From Maratus speciosus (taxonomy: Eukaryota; Arthropoda; Arachnida; Araneae; Salticidae): a DNA stretch of 64,000 bases. Of this stretch, positions 54,211 to 64,000 are shown one piece after another. The first letter of the stretch is position 1, and each line of letters opens with the position of its first letter. The notes below the pieces were generated by a model. The model saw only the letters and a program-made list of their open reading frames with translations, was not told the DNA's origin and searched no databases. The translations under genes were made by a program, and so were the position numbers. Location: positions 323,597,283 to 323,661,282 of the forward strand of contig OZ010791.1 in assembly GCA_963932465.1 (NCBI GenBank). Direction: 5' to 3'.

Positions 54211-57210
54211 TTAACCCGTTAATGCATGATTTTTGACTTTGTACGGAATTATAATTTAGTCTATTTTTCTTAATTATCCACTAGAAAAATAGTGAAAAAA
54301 ATATTTGTTTCTGTTGGACGTAATGTCATATTGTCACTCCTGAGTTACATACCAATTGCTCAAAAAATTATAGTTTTAAATTGTATACTAAGCTTTAAAG
54401 TGTTTATCTGCACAATAACAAATATTCAACTGTATAATAATTTTGGGGAGATGGGGTAACTCTTTTGATGTATCACTTTTATTTTATTTCTGTGATTACT
54501 AAAAGATGAGTTATGGCCAATTAAATAAAAAGGAGGTAATGAATCAAATACCGGAAGTGGGCGTAAGGAGGACAAAAGAAATGTAAACAATGTTTCTATC
54601 CATACTTCCCTTGTATTTCTTTCATAAAAAACACTAATAAGCCTTAAATGACAGATCTAAATTGATTTTGCAACTATCTGAATGATATAAAAGATATTTT
54701 TAAGTACGTTTTCTGGAAAATCAATTTTTCTGTTTTCTCCATGTCTAATAAATTTCGTTACATAAAATATTTTTAACGTATTTCCTTTAAATTTTGAGAG
54801 AATGCTTTCCATGTTACTCACTACGTTCCTAAGCCCTATGTGGTAATTTAATTGTTTTACAGGTACTCAAATAGGGAAAATTGGTAATTTGTAATAAAAA
54901 TTATGTATTTTTGTAACATTTTGAAATATTTCAGTTAATTTTGAAGATTTTGTATAACTCCTATTTCAGTGCACATGTAAGTGCAATAGTAGTACGTAGT
55001 ATAAAGGAAATTGAAATATATTTAGTAGAATAGAGTGTACGCTGACTGGCGTAAGCATGGAATTTTGCTAAAAAATGGCGAACCCCTCATTTTTAGATTA
55101 TATGGCTGAGATTTTATGTTTTTTCCTCATTCTGTATTACAATTTAACTAAAAATATGTGTATTTATTCAATGTTGTATATTAAAAAAAAGGCGCTCCGA
55201 ACGTAGGTAGATATAGATAGCTTTAGGTTGGAATTATGCCTCGTAAAACTAATAAATTATTATATTTTGACAGACTGTTGTAATACTATGCGAAAACAGT
55301 GTTCAATAAGAAAATGATTTCTTTTCTTATCGTATCTTACATTCCGCCGAAAAGCACATTGAAATGAACAAACATATTACTCGATACAGCCGTGATCCTG
55401 CGTTGTGTAGCTTGTAACAACATTAATCGAGATTTTATAGGTTGTAAAAAACTTGAAAATCTTAACATTGTTTACATGATGAGCATTTCTTCACAAGAAA
55501 TTGGCTTGGTTTAACCGTGTTCTTGTTTTAGAAGTGCCCGTTTTAACCCTTTCCGGCATGGTGAGTTGAAATTCTGTCCCACTTATTTGTAATGCCCAAA
55601 TGCTACAACGCACCAGTATTTTAAAATGAATTTTTCAGATTGTACGACGTACATATAGAAAATGTTTTACATAATTTTCAAATAATTTTGTTTACAATTC
55701 GCTGTGTCATTCAATTATTTTGACATTTTAGTAACAAAAGTACTTTGAGCTGGAACATGTTAAACGAGTTTGACTGTGATATCCTGGAAGTTTGAAATTT
55801 TATTGTCCAAATTTTCTTTTTGAATGGTTTTGAAGAACACAGGAAATTTATTCTTTTTTAATTAAAAACATAACGAACAACAACATATAAATAAATAAAT
55901 AAGAAAAAATTATAAGTATTCCTAAAAATTCTAACAGCTAAAAAAATAACTAATGAAGAAACAATAACTACCTATATTTCAGTATTTTCTGAAAAGCACA
56001 AAAGAGTGCTGTTATAAAATAAATTATTACAGAACTAACATAAACAAGCAAATATCTGCTTGCTAAAATCGTAGGATTTGAGGAGGTACAGCAACTGTTT
56101 CCTTAAACTGCATCGAGTCTGGCCGCGAAAGAGGAAAAACTTTCGTCAAATATTTGAGAGCTTACGTTGATAGGAAATGATCGTCAGAAACGACGAAATA
56201 CAGCTCGAGGGTTGCTGAATCGTCAAAAGTGAGAGTTTTACTTCTGAGAGTATAGTTTATTAAATTCGAAAGCATTACTTTTGTTAGTTTGTTTTTAAAT
56301 AAATTATAAATTTTAATTTATTTAATTTTCGGTTTTTCATTTAAAAAATAAATTTGAACTTGGTATTAATACAGGCAATACGCATGCGTTAAAGGAATAA
56401 ACTCAATTTTCCCCACTACTAACGGAAAACGATGTTTTCTTTGTTTACAGAAATTATTTGTTTCAAAATGGCGAATAAAGACGAATTTTTCTGACAGTTT
56501 ATTCTATTTACAATACATATACAAAACACTTATATATTAAAATAAAAATTCACTTTTTCGCCGAAAATCACATTGAAGTGAACAAACATTTTGCTTGCAA
56601 ACGCTGTCTCTCCCTTTGTAGGTCGAAATAGCATTGATCCCGCTTTTATATAGAGATCCTCATATTAAACGAGTTGTATATATTCGATTTACAAAATATA
56701 TACAAAACACTTATATATTAAAATAAAAATATACTTTTCTATATATCAGCTTTTTTATGTTGCTTATTTATAGAAAATTGTTTCCCTGCGTCCAATATAG
56801 ATATTAAAAAATCTGAATCTTTGAAAACTAAAGCTTGAATAAATGTGATACTTTGAAACCTATGAATTTTCTTTTTTTCAGGCTCAAAGAGCATAAATTT
56901 AAATAACATATTTTCAAAAGAATATTTTACTTTTAAACATTTAATCTATAAAAAACTCAAATTATTTAGTGAAATATTACAACAAAATGAAAGTATATAA
57001 AAAGACGAACTTAAAAATATGATATAAACTAATAATTTTAACATTTGAAAGTAATTCTTATAGGAGTGAAATTTTCGAACGGTAATTAAACTATAATCTT
57101 TCTACTGTCAAAGTAAGAAGAATTTTTTAGCAATATTTACATTTATTTCGTACTTGACATAATATTTTATGCCTGTATTGCTCTAATCTTTCTAGGAGTA
57201 ACGGGTTTAA
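54211..57210. mobile_element. Possible TTAA-bounded piggyBac-like relic, 3.0 kb
   Basis: TTAACCCGTTAATGCATG at 54211 and, as complement of the right side, TTAAACCCGTTACTCC from 57210 give inverted CCCGTTA termini next to TTAA. They resemble the left terminus of the 39182 element (TTAACCCGTTAGTAG). No transposase remnant was recognised. An internal TTAACCCTTTCCGGCATGG at 55554 could be the end of another TTAA element. The interior also has a ~1.2-kb-spaced pair of CCGAAAA(G/T)CACATTGAA(A/G)TG segments (55347 and 56562). The short termini make this tentative. Confidence 0.35.
55340..56660. repeat. Direct repeat pair ~1.2 kb apart plus a nearby ~230-bp duplicate
   Basis: At 55347 and 56562 the sequence GCACATTGAAATGAACAAAC (or the one-to-two-base variant) recurs and continues with ...GCATTGATCC/CATTAATCG and GATTTTATAG/GCTTTTATATAG. 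In addition, ACAAAACACTTATATATTAA occurs at about 56521 and again at about 56702. These are diverged internal duplications of unknown origin. Confidence 0.7.
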
Positions 57211-57535
57211 GTAAATTATTGATTGCCAAAAATATTATAAATTTTTGCAAACTTGATGCTTTGCCAAATTAATACTGATCCATTTTCCTTACACGTTTGC
57301 GGAAAAAAACAGATATACTACACAACTTTTAACCTTTAAAAGGAGATTACAAATTCTTGAGTAGTTCTCTACGAAAAATATTTACCAATACTATTTAAAA
57401 TTAAATCCATTATTTTAAACTTAGGAATAACAGCTAAGCTTGAAATGCTAGCTAACATATTACAAAACTGTCCTTTTGCAATTTTATTTTATTGTAAATC
57501 ATAAGCAATAAAAAAATAAGAGCAGAATTAATGTA

Positions 57536-58262
57536 CAGTAAACATTTTCTAATCCGGTACCTTCGAGACTTGAAGCATGTCGGATTACGAAAATTTCAGA
57601 ATTGTAGGATGAATATCGGGAAAAATGTCTAGAAGTTAGAATTAAACAAAAAATTACAGTAAAGCATGTTTTTTATTTTTTAAACAGCCTGAATAGAATA
57701 AAAAAAATACTCATTAATGTAAAGTATAATACATGTACATGGCTATAAAATGAAAGCGTGCACACCAGGTCCACTTATAGAAGCCATCTTAAATCTTGAA
57801 CACCAGTTTCTTTTGTAGCAGTCTTCTCTCTCCTTTTTGTTTAGGAAGTCATTTCGTATGATGTGGAGTTTTCCGCGTCGCTGAACGACTGCTGTGCTCA
57901 GAAAATTTAATAAATGTGTTCAAGGAATTAGCTGCTTGATTCCAACTGGTGTTGCTTATCTCGTCCACATCATCTTTATCAGAACGGACTTCTTTTGGTT
58001 AATAACACACTGAGTGATAGCCTCATTTGTCAAAATTCCCTGTGTCGTCTCATCAAAATCTGTTTCAACTCACTCTTTTATTTCTTCTGAATTCATTTGT
58101 GACATGTGTTTATCTAAAGGCAAAACAATTAAAACATCTCTTAGTTCACCATCAACTTTATCGCTTTCAGTAACTTCAACATTTTCGTCTATTAACTCAG
58201 GCCAAAGTTTACGCCATAACTTTTTCAAAGCTTCCTGTGTCATTTCTCATTCTGAAGTTCTA
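57536..58262 (-). pseudogene. Second pogo/Tigger relic: 3' end and transposase C terminus
   Basis: CAGTAAACATTTTCTAATCC at 57536, preceded by TA (57534-57535), has the form of a Tigger/pogo terminus, with a second subterminal CGGATTACGAAAATTTC near 57589. On the minus strand, 58250 down to ~57890 reads MTQEALKKLWRKLWPELIDE, VDGELRDVLIVLPLDKHMSQ, MNSEEIKE, a TGA stop, VETDFDETTQGILTNEAITQ and CVINQKK. This is the typical L-K-x-x-W-x-K-L-W-P and T-x-E-E/L-x-E C-terminal pattern of DDE_1 transposases. The catalytic domain is absent and the far end was not found, so it is truncated. The 83-codon plus frame 58014-58265 is antisense to it. Confidence 0.75.
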
Positions 58263-58264
58263 TA

Positions 58265-58390
58265 AGATTATTATAAGTGTCAGGGTTGTGTAAACCAGGA
58301 CTACTTTTATGACTTATTGACTGATTAGAGGGTGTTTACTCAATTTCTAAATTTGAAATTTAAAATTCTTGATTATTGAATTGGTATAGA

Positions 58391-58421
<31 letters not shown>

Positions 58422-58760
58422 ATTTAAAAGAAATTTACGAAAAACACTTTTTTTTCTCTCCTGTAATATATTGACCTAACAGAATGTTAACATATTTTGT
58501 TTCCTGAGCAACATTAAATAAGATTCACACCAATTTTGGAGGCATCATATGCCAAATTTATACAAAAAAATTATCTTCGTTTCTTTTGAAATGGGTCTAT
58601 AAGGTGAAAATCACCACTTATTTACAATTAACCAGTAACTAACACTTCAGCAAAAATGTAACTCAAATAAGCACTTTCTTCTAAAATTCTGCAAAGTAAT
58701 GCGCTTAAGTGGTAACTTACTTGTATTAAGTGTTATGAACTATACATCAGTTATTGTTTT
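58265..58760. other. Unassigned AT-rich sequence with a TA microsatellite
   Basis: A (TA)n tract lies at about 58393-58419. No gene or element end was recognised. Confidence 0.5.
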
Positions 58761-58763
58761 TTC

Positions 58764-59690
58764 AAAATAAGGATGGTGTCAGCTACGAAGTTATTGGCCA
58801 TATATATGAAAAGAAAAATTAAATATTAAAAAAGTATATATTTTTAAAAGTTTGTCAACAATAAGTTTTAAATGTATCTGTAATATTTTTCCAAAAGTAA
58901 AAACACGTTTAAAATATATTTAAAACTTTGTAATAATGATTTGAACAAGAAATAATCCTTAAACTGCCAGTTAATGGGGGTTTCACCCTATAAGCGGTAT
59001 CTTTTAATATCGTTTATTAGGTGAGTTAGTAATTACGTAATTACGTAGCACCTATAGTCGTCTGGCCCGCCAGTCTGTCTATCCGCATATAACAGCGCAA
59101 AAACAACGCAACCAAATGGTTTGAAATTTAATATATATAATCGTTGCAGAATTTTGTGAGTCATTTAAAATTTTATGAAAATCGAATCAAAACTTAAAAA
59201 GATATTAATAAACCTTTTCTTCATTCTTCTAAATCCTATTATACGTAATTAATTCAACGATATCCCATGATAGGTAATGATTCTATGTTGCCATGGTGAT
59301 TACGTCATATTTAAGATGGAGACATTATTTCCGTATTACTAAATTTAATGTATATAATCGTAATAAATTTTGTATTCATGCATTTTTGCATAAGACTGCA
59401 ACAGCTATTGCTCCAAGATCTGAATATTTATAATTCTAGTTATACTACGAACGCACCTCATTTGCCACATTTGACATACAATTTCCGACTTGTTCAAAAT
59501 AGGGATGGTGTCAGTTACTGGAGTTATTGGCCATATTTATGAAAAAAAATTAAATAATAAAAAGTATACTTTAAAAAATATATATATTTAAAAAACTGTA
59601 ATAGTAATATGAAAAAGAAAGAATCCTTAAAGTATCAGTTGAGGGACGCTTCGTCCTAGAAGCAGCGCTTTTTTTATATCAATTATAAAT
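58764..59690. repeat. Duplicated repeat segments including an inverted R3 relative
   Basis: CAAAATAAGGATGGTGTCAG (58766) and CAAAATAGGGATGGTGTCAG (59496) start two related ~200-bp segments with ..TTATTGGCCATAT..ATGAAAA and an AATCCTTAAA(C/G) block near their ends. Between them, 59085-59200 is an inverted relative of family R3 (GTCTGTCTATCCGCATATAA, then TGGTTTGAAATTTAATATAT, then GTGAGTCATTT), and 59340-59400 partly repeats it. No coding function is evident; the 64-codon frame at 59348 is incidental. Confidence 0.75.
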
Positions 59691-59773
59691 TTAAATTTTC
59701 GGTACGATACTTTATATAATAAATATATCGCGTCTAATATATTCTTCGGTTGACTTATAAATGAGATGCAGTA

Positions 59774-59943
59774 CAGTGAAGTAGCCAGAGAGGGGGTCCA
59801 AATGCTCTGGATACCACTAATATTCTAAAGATTTCTTCTCCTTGATTAATAGCGGAAAACTCTCCGATTAGATAAGGGAAAGAGAAGTTTATAAAAATTT
59901 GTGGTATCAGAGGATTTGGACCCCAACACTGGCTACGCCACTG
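59774..59943. mobile_element. MITE, 170 bp, CAGTG(GC)GTAGCCAG termini
   Basis: The left end CAGTGAAGTAGCCAGAGAGG and the right end ACTGGCTACGCCACTG are imperfect inverted repeats. They continue inward as GGGTCCAAATGCTCTGGATA on the left and the complementary TATCAGAGGATTTGGACCCC on the right, then ATACCAC facing GTGGTAT. No ORF. CAGTGGCGTAGCCAG-type ends are widespread in animal non-autonomous DNA transposons. The flanks do not give a clear target duplication. Confidence 0.88.
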
Positions 59944-59971
59944 ATACCTTTGACCTTTATTAAGAGTAAGA

Positions 59972-60106
59972 GTGAGTTATTCAAAAAGATGATTTTTATC
60001 AATATATCGGTTTGTAAAATTTTCTGTTTCAATACTGAGTGAGTTATTCAAAAATCAGATTTTTATCAATATATTAGACGGTTTGTAAAATTTTCTGTTT
60101 CAATAC
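59972..60106. repeat. Tandem duplication, ~67-bp unit, two copies
   Basis: TGAGTTATTCAAAAA, then ATTTTTATCAATATAT, then GGTTTGTAAAATTTTCTG and TTTCAATAC occur twice, at 59972-60034 and 60039-60106, nearly identical. Confidence 0.92.
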
Positions 60107-60319
60107 TTACAGGGAATGTCTTCATAAGCGCATACTCAGAAAACTCAAAATACTACAAAAAATTACAGAATGTTCTACACTTGATGATATATATGTTTAG
60201 AAAAAGTTTCCGGTGGAATTTCGATACAGCGTCCGTAAAAATAATAATGGAAATTTCGTTTATTTGGCGATTTATCTCCGGTTGGAGGTATAGAGGAGAT
60301 CTATTATTAAAGAGTCCAG

Positions 60320-60560
60320 GTTCGTGGATGAATGAAAAAAAAAACTCCAACACGAGGATTTCGAGGACTTACTTCTTTATTATGAAACTCTTTAAGAGAA
60401 GGGCCATGATGGTACAATGGAGGGGAGAAGTCACAGACGAGACTGCCCGACGGGGCAGCCCCCGAAGGGCAGAGAGCCGAGGTCTGTCACACTCAAGTTC
60501 AGAGGCAGTAGTGGAAAAATATTCATTACAATCACTCACTCATTGGCGAGATGAATAGCA
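60320..60560. other. GC-rich island with nested hairpins, origin unknown
   Basis: 60420-60505 is markedly GC-rich for this window. It holds CTGCCCGACGGGGCAG (about 60439-60454), a perfect 6-bp-arm hairpin, with CAGAC (about 60434) and GTCTG (about 60483) outside it and GCCC/GGGC pairs between. On the minus strand the island is followed by an AATAAAG motif (near 60375). This could be part of an LTR or another retroelement end read on the minus strand, but no matching second LTR, primer site or target duplication was found. The 125-codon plus frame 60181-60558 across it has no recognised domain. Confidence 0.4.
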
Positions 60561-62160
60561 ACATCTGTACTGTATTGGCGATGAATATTGGTGGCGTGGA
60601 CAAAGGAATCAGAGGCATCTCGAAGTATTACATAGAATTCAAACTTACGCCATGGCGAGCCATTTATGGTTACACGTGTCCTAACATTCTTGCGGTAAGG
60701 GAAAGTGGTTAGAGAAATAGGAACACGTGATTTTTAGATGCACGTTACAGATCTAAGTGCAGCTGCAAATTAGTCAGCAATGGGCATATGGTTTGTATCC
60801 GACAGAGTACAAGGGTGAGAATTGAATACTAATGCAAGCCCAGAGGCTGGGAAAATATGCATTAGATAACGTTGGCTGCAAAGCGAAAAGAGATTCATTT
60901 GTATTTTATTCTTTTACTTTATTTCAATGGAAAATAACTGCGGTTAAGATCTTTTTCTATCGTGTGAATTTGAAAGACAGAAAAAGGAACCGAGATAAAT
61001 GATGTCTGCATTTGAAAAGAACTTTAAAAAGTAAAAGCGAAACTTACAGTAGTGAGAGGGGGGGGGGGAATGACTAAAGACATATGAAATTAACTCTAAA
61101 ATGTCAAACTTAAACTAAATATTTTATTTGAAGGTGGGGGGGGGGGAGAATAATGACAATTTATACTAAACCAGTAAAGTTAAAAGTTGATTTTTTGAGG
61201 GGAAAGGAGGAATAATGAATATATAACGGTAAAGCCGTTATATATATCACCCATTACCACCGGAAAAAAAACTGTGGATCTTGAAGAACAGTTTTTTTTT
61301 TTTATATTTGAAGATTACTTTGTCCACTCCATACATATAAGTATTTAAAACAGATATAACATAATAAGAAAGATAAGCCTCCATATATATATATATATAT
61401 AACATATAACTGTGTGCTTGCAATTCTTTAAATGTTTGCATAAAGCAAAACTTTTCAGGTCATGATAAATGGCGCCTTTTTATTTTATTCTTAGCTTGGT
61501 ATTCATTAGTCAGTCACCAAGAAATTGCAAATAATATTTTTTGATTTAACAGGATCCTTTTTTAAATATCTTTTTAGTATTTGATTAAGAGGCTGGTACC
61601 AGCATTTTTCATGACCAAAATAAGAGAAGTAAATATATATTTTTTTTAGTAACTTGTTATAATATCTTCTCAAAATAAAAATAATATAATATAAATGCAA
61701 GCAACAAAATACACAGATACTACTTTAAAATGAAATAGAAAATAAATGACATTGCATGTCTGTGAATAGAAGTTAAATGAAAAAAATATAAAAAAATAAA
61801 AAGAGTAGAAAATTGGTTTTCGTGCACACGGCACAGGACTACAAAAGAACGGGATGCCTATAGCATGCCTGTGAATGGGTGTAGCCCTTAATCTTGTTAA
61901 TAAACAAGTGTGATGGCGTCAGTTTAGAACATCAGCCCTAGGGGGAGAGGGAGTTATGAGACCCAGACACCAAGTGATACCTAGGTCCCTGCTCCCCAAA
62001 GATCACATTGATCTTCAAAGGAGCATGCGTCAATGTATCATATAAAAAGTTTTGTTTATTGAATTGAAACAACAATTCAAGGGTTTTGTCTCTCTACACA
62101 ATGAAGTTTGGACCCTTAGGGCAAAAATTTTGAACGGGAACAAAACTTCAGAGGGGATAA
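60561..62160. other. Unassigned sequence with G-rich runs and a GC-richer patch
   Basis: G runs lie at about 61059-61068 and 61136-61146. A perfect palindrome with 10-bp arms, TATATAACGG/CCGTTATATA around TAAAG, is at 61220-61244. A moderately GC-rich segment at about 61820-62030 (TGATACCTAGGTCCCTGCTC and CAGCCCTAGGGGGAGAGGGA inside it) is unlike its surroundings and could be a retroelement fragment. No coding frame supports that. Confidence 0.4.
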
Positions 62161-62920
62161 ATTAAAAATAATAAAAAAAAACTGAGATAAATATCTCACA
62201 TATCAAAGGTAAAAGGACAATCCGAGTGTGTGGAGAGACTGGTGACATGATTGGGTAAGTATAACAACCACATTTTTTTTTTAAAGTAAATTCTAACTTT
62301 GTATTCCTTACAATGTATCGAGTAGGATCTGAACTGTATGTGTATTGTATGACCTTAACTAATGTTTTAAACATTTAGTGTAACTGCACTAGGTTACTAA
62401 TGCTATAAACAAAAATTTTGTGTTATTGTGAAGTTATGTTATTACAAGAACGACATAATATCTTAGACGTGTGTCTTGTCTAAGTGAAGCTTAACCAGAG
62501 ATTATATTTAATCTCAAAATTTAATAGAAAACGTGTAATTATGTACATGTAGAAAACCAAAACAAGTGTGATGAAAACAATAAAAACATCATAGGTTTGA
62601 AATTTAAAGAAAATGCATGTGAAGGGGTAGCATCCTGTAAACTGGGCATTCTTTGTTGTGAAACAAAGTGATGGTGACATGAAATGTCATGGCATAAAAG
62701 AAATATAATAATAATGGAAAAATTAAGAATGTGTTAAAACTTAACCATTTAATACATGTTTAATTTGTGCATATCATGTGAGGTCAAAAGTAGTTCCTGG
62801 TATCATGAAAACAAAAAAAAGGAATATCCTAATGTGTAACGTTGAAACCTAGAAACAAAATATTTTCAATTGTGTATAATGTGTGTTTTTTTTTTTTTTT
62901 TTTACCAAACAAAATCAATG
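62161..62920. other. Unassigned AT-rich sequence
   Basis: No gene recognised. The short minus frames at 62162-62374 and 62480-62680 have no motifs. A ~17-base T run is at about 62887-62903. Confidence 0.45.
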
Positions 62921-62924
62921 AACT

Positions 62925-63680
62925 CAATTGTAAAACAATGAACTAAATTGTAAGTGTATCTCTATGAACCAAAGAAAAAATGTGTATTTCAATGAATGAA
63001 TCAAAGAAAAAGTATTTCACTATGAACTAAAACAGTGTATGTCAGTGAAAGAAAAGGAAAATTTCAACGACTTAGATGTATGTTTGTGAACACAGCAGTC
63101 TAAGTACCTCAATGAACAAATTATGAGCAAGTATTTCACTGACTTAAAGTGTAAAAGTAATACGATGAACTCAAATGTGTGAGAAAAAAAAAAACTTACA
63201 ATGAACTCATGTGTCTAACCAAAAAAAAAAAAAATATTCCAATGAACTGAAGTGTCTACCAAAACAAAAATTGGTATGAACTGATCTGCAAAACAAATCA
63301 CAAGAAAGAAAACAAACTATGAACTAATATGTGTAAGGAAATATTCTATGAACTAAGTATTGTCATGAAACAAAAATGATAGTGCAATTGGTCCCTGAAG
63401 TACACAAAGAATTGACAAAGCTATGAACTCGTGTAAAGTGTATTTTTCTATGAACTCAATGAACTATGAACTCAATGAACTATGAACTCAATGAACTATG
63501 AACTCGTGTAAAGTGTTTTATCTATGAACTCGTGTAAAGTGTATTTTCTATGAACTCAGTGAACTATGAACTCGTGTAAAGTGTTTTATCTATGAACTCG
63601 TGTAAAGTGTGTTTTCTATGAACTCAGTTGTATAGCCTATGAACTCAGTTGTATGACCTATGAACACAAACTCAGTGTGT
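62925..63680. repeat. Minisatellite with TATGAACTC core
   Basis: The phrase (C/A)TATGAACTC recurs dozens of times, weakly from about 62925 (AATGAACT.., TATGAACTAA) and strongly from about 63420. There the ~26-bp unit CTATGAACTCGTGTAAAGTG and the 13-bp unit TATGAACTCAATGAAC alternate. 63497-63620 is nearly perfect. The gradient from degenerate to exact units suggests local expansion. There is no ORF. Confidence 0.9.
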
Positions 63681-64000
63681 ACATATGGAACCAAGAGCAT
63701 TGTATCACAAGTACAAAAAGTTTTCATCTACAGGTAAAACAAATAAACCAAAAAAAAATTGTGCTTTTAAGTAAAGGAAAGTGAAAAAGGATAAAATGTA
63801 ACCAGGAAACGCTACTTGTGTGATGAAATGTAACTAAATAAACTTAACTAAGATTAACAAGTGAAATTATATCCAAATTTCTAAAAAAATAAATCTAAAG
63901 ATGTAACTAGTGTAATGATGAATGTTTAAAGTTGAATTAATGTGTACTCTTTCAGCAAAATCTTCCAAAAAGTGAAAAACATAGTCTGACAACGCGTATC
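63681..64000. other. Unassigned AT-rich sequence at the window end
   Basis: A-rich, with a few degenerate TGTAACTA(A/G) phrases. No gene or element is recognised. Confidence 0.45.

Noticed and set aside
58014..58265. 83-codon Ser-rich plus frame
   Set aside because: Antisense to the Tigger C-terminal remnant, which explains the sequence better.
60181..60558. 125-codon plus frame over the GC-rich island
   Set aside because: No recognised domain; it is kept open by the low stop density of the GC-rich patch.
61800..62060. LTR retrotransposon end with a purine-rich tract
   Set aside because: A G/A-rich tract near 61937-61952 is suggestive, but no paired LTR, primer-binding site or coding frame was found.
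1..64000. A prokaryotic defence, phage or plasmid system
   Set aside because: No long ORFs, operons or ribosome-binding sites; all recognisable coding relics are eukaryotic transposon proteins.

Overview
The window is AT-rich (by eye roughly 70% or more A+T) eukaryotic nuclear DNA with no convincing intact host gene. The transposon families point to an arthropod, with an arachnid such as a spider a reasonable but unproven guess: a mariner-like transposase with an N-terminal helix-turn-helix of the DUF4817 kind, a DD34E Tc1 transposase, pogo/Tigger, piggyBac, a Jockey/I-type non-LTR ORF1 and tRNA-derived SINEs. Nothing suggests a bacterium, plasmid or virus: there are no long ORFs, no operons and no ribosome-binding-site pattern. 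The longest open frames lie in tandem repeats.

Layout. 1-0.83 kb: decayed non-LTR retrotransposon ORF1. 1.1-3.8 kb: a 312-bp tandem duplication and two dispersed repeat families, one recurring at 52.1 kb. 4.2-9.6 kb: mostly unassigned AT-rich sequence with small duplications and a 33-bp coding-like minisatellite. 9.6 kb: foldback MITE. 10.4-13.5 kb: a 3-kb satellite of ~145-bp units with a higher-order B-A-C order. 13.8 and 22.0 kb: two copies of one foldback MITE. 14.3-15.5 kb: a minisatellite present in both orientations. 15.7-16.5 and 22.6-23.7 kb: a dispersed repeat, one copy carrying a SINE with a 15-bp target duplication. 20.0-20.8 kb: internally deleted mariner-like element. 24.9 kb: 185-bp MITE.

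28.7-33.1 kb is the most unusual structure: a ~4.45-kb element whose ~0.37-kb terminal inverted repeats are built from tandem ~49-bp units, most of them hairpins. It lies 23 bp from a Tc1-like element (33.16-35.54 kb) that holds a dead DD34E transposase and a MITE in its right arm. 37.4-38.1 kb: diverged tandem duplication. 39.2-41.5 kb: piggyBac-like element in a TTAA, with its empty-site paralogue 0.5 kb upstream. 42.5-43.4 kb: a 26-bp-period CACGTG/CATATG cluster and a foldback element with a nested 181-bp insertion. 44.5-45.9 kb: ~150-bp tandem array. 49.9-51.3 kb: decayed pogo/Tigger element. 53.5-54.0 kb: tandem duplication. 54.2-57.2 kb: a possible second TTAA-bounded element. 57.5-58.3 kb: second Tigger remnant, minus strand. 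58.8-60.1 kb: duplicated repeats and a 170-bp MITE. 62.9-63.7 kb: minisatellite around a TATGAACTC core.

The elements do not form a pathway. The window is best read as layered insertions, several of which can be ordered because an unoccupied homologous copy survives in the same window. All homology statements come from reading sequence and translations by eye; no database search was run.
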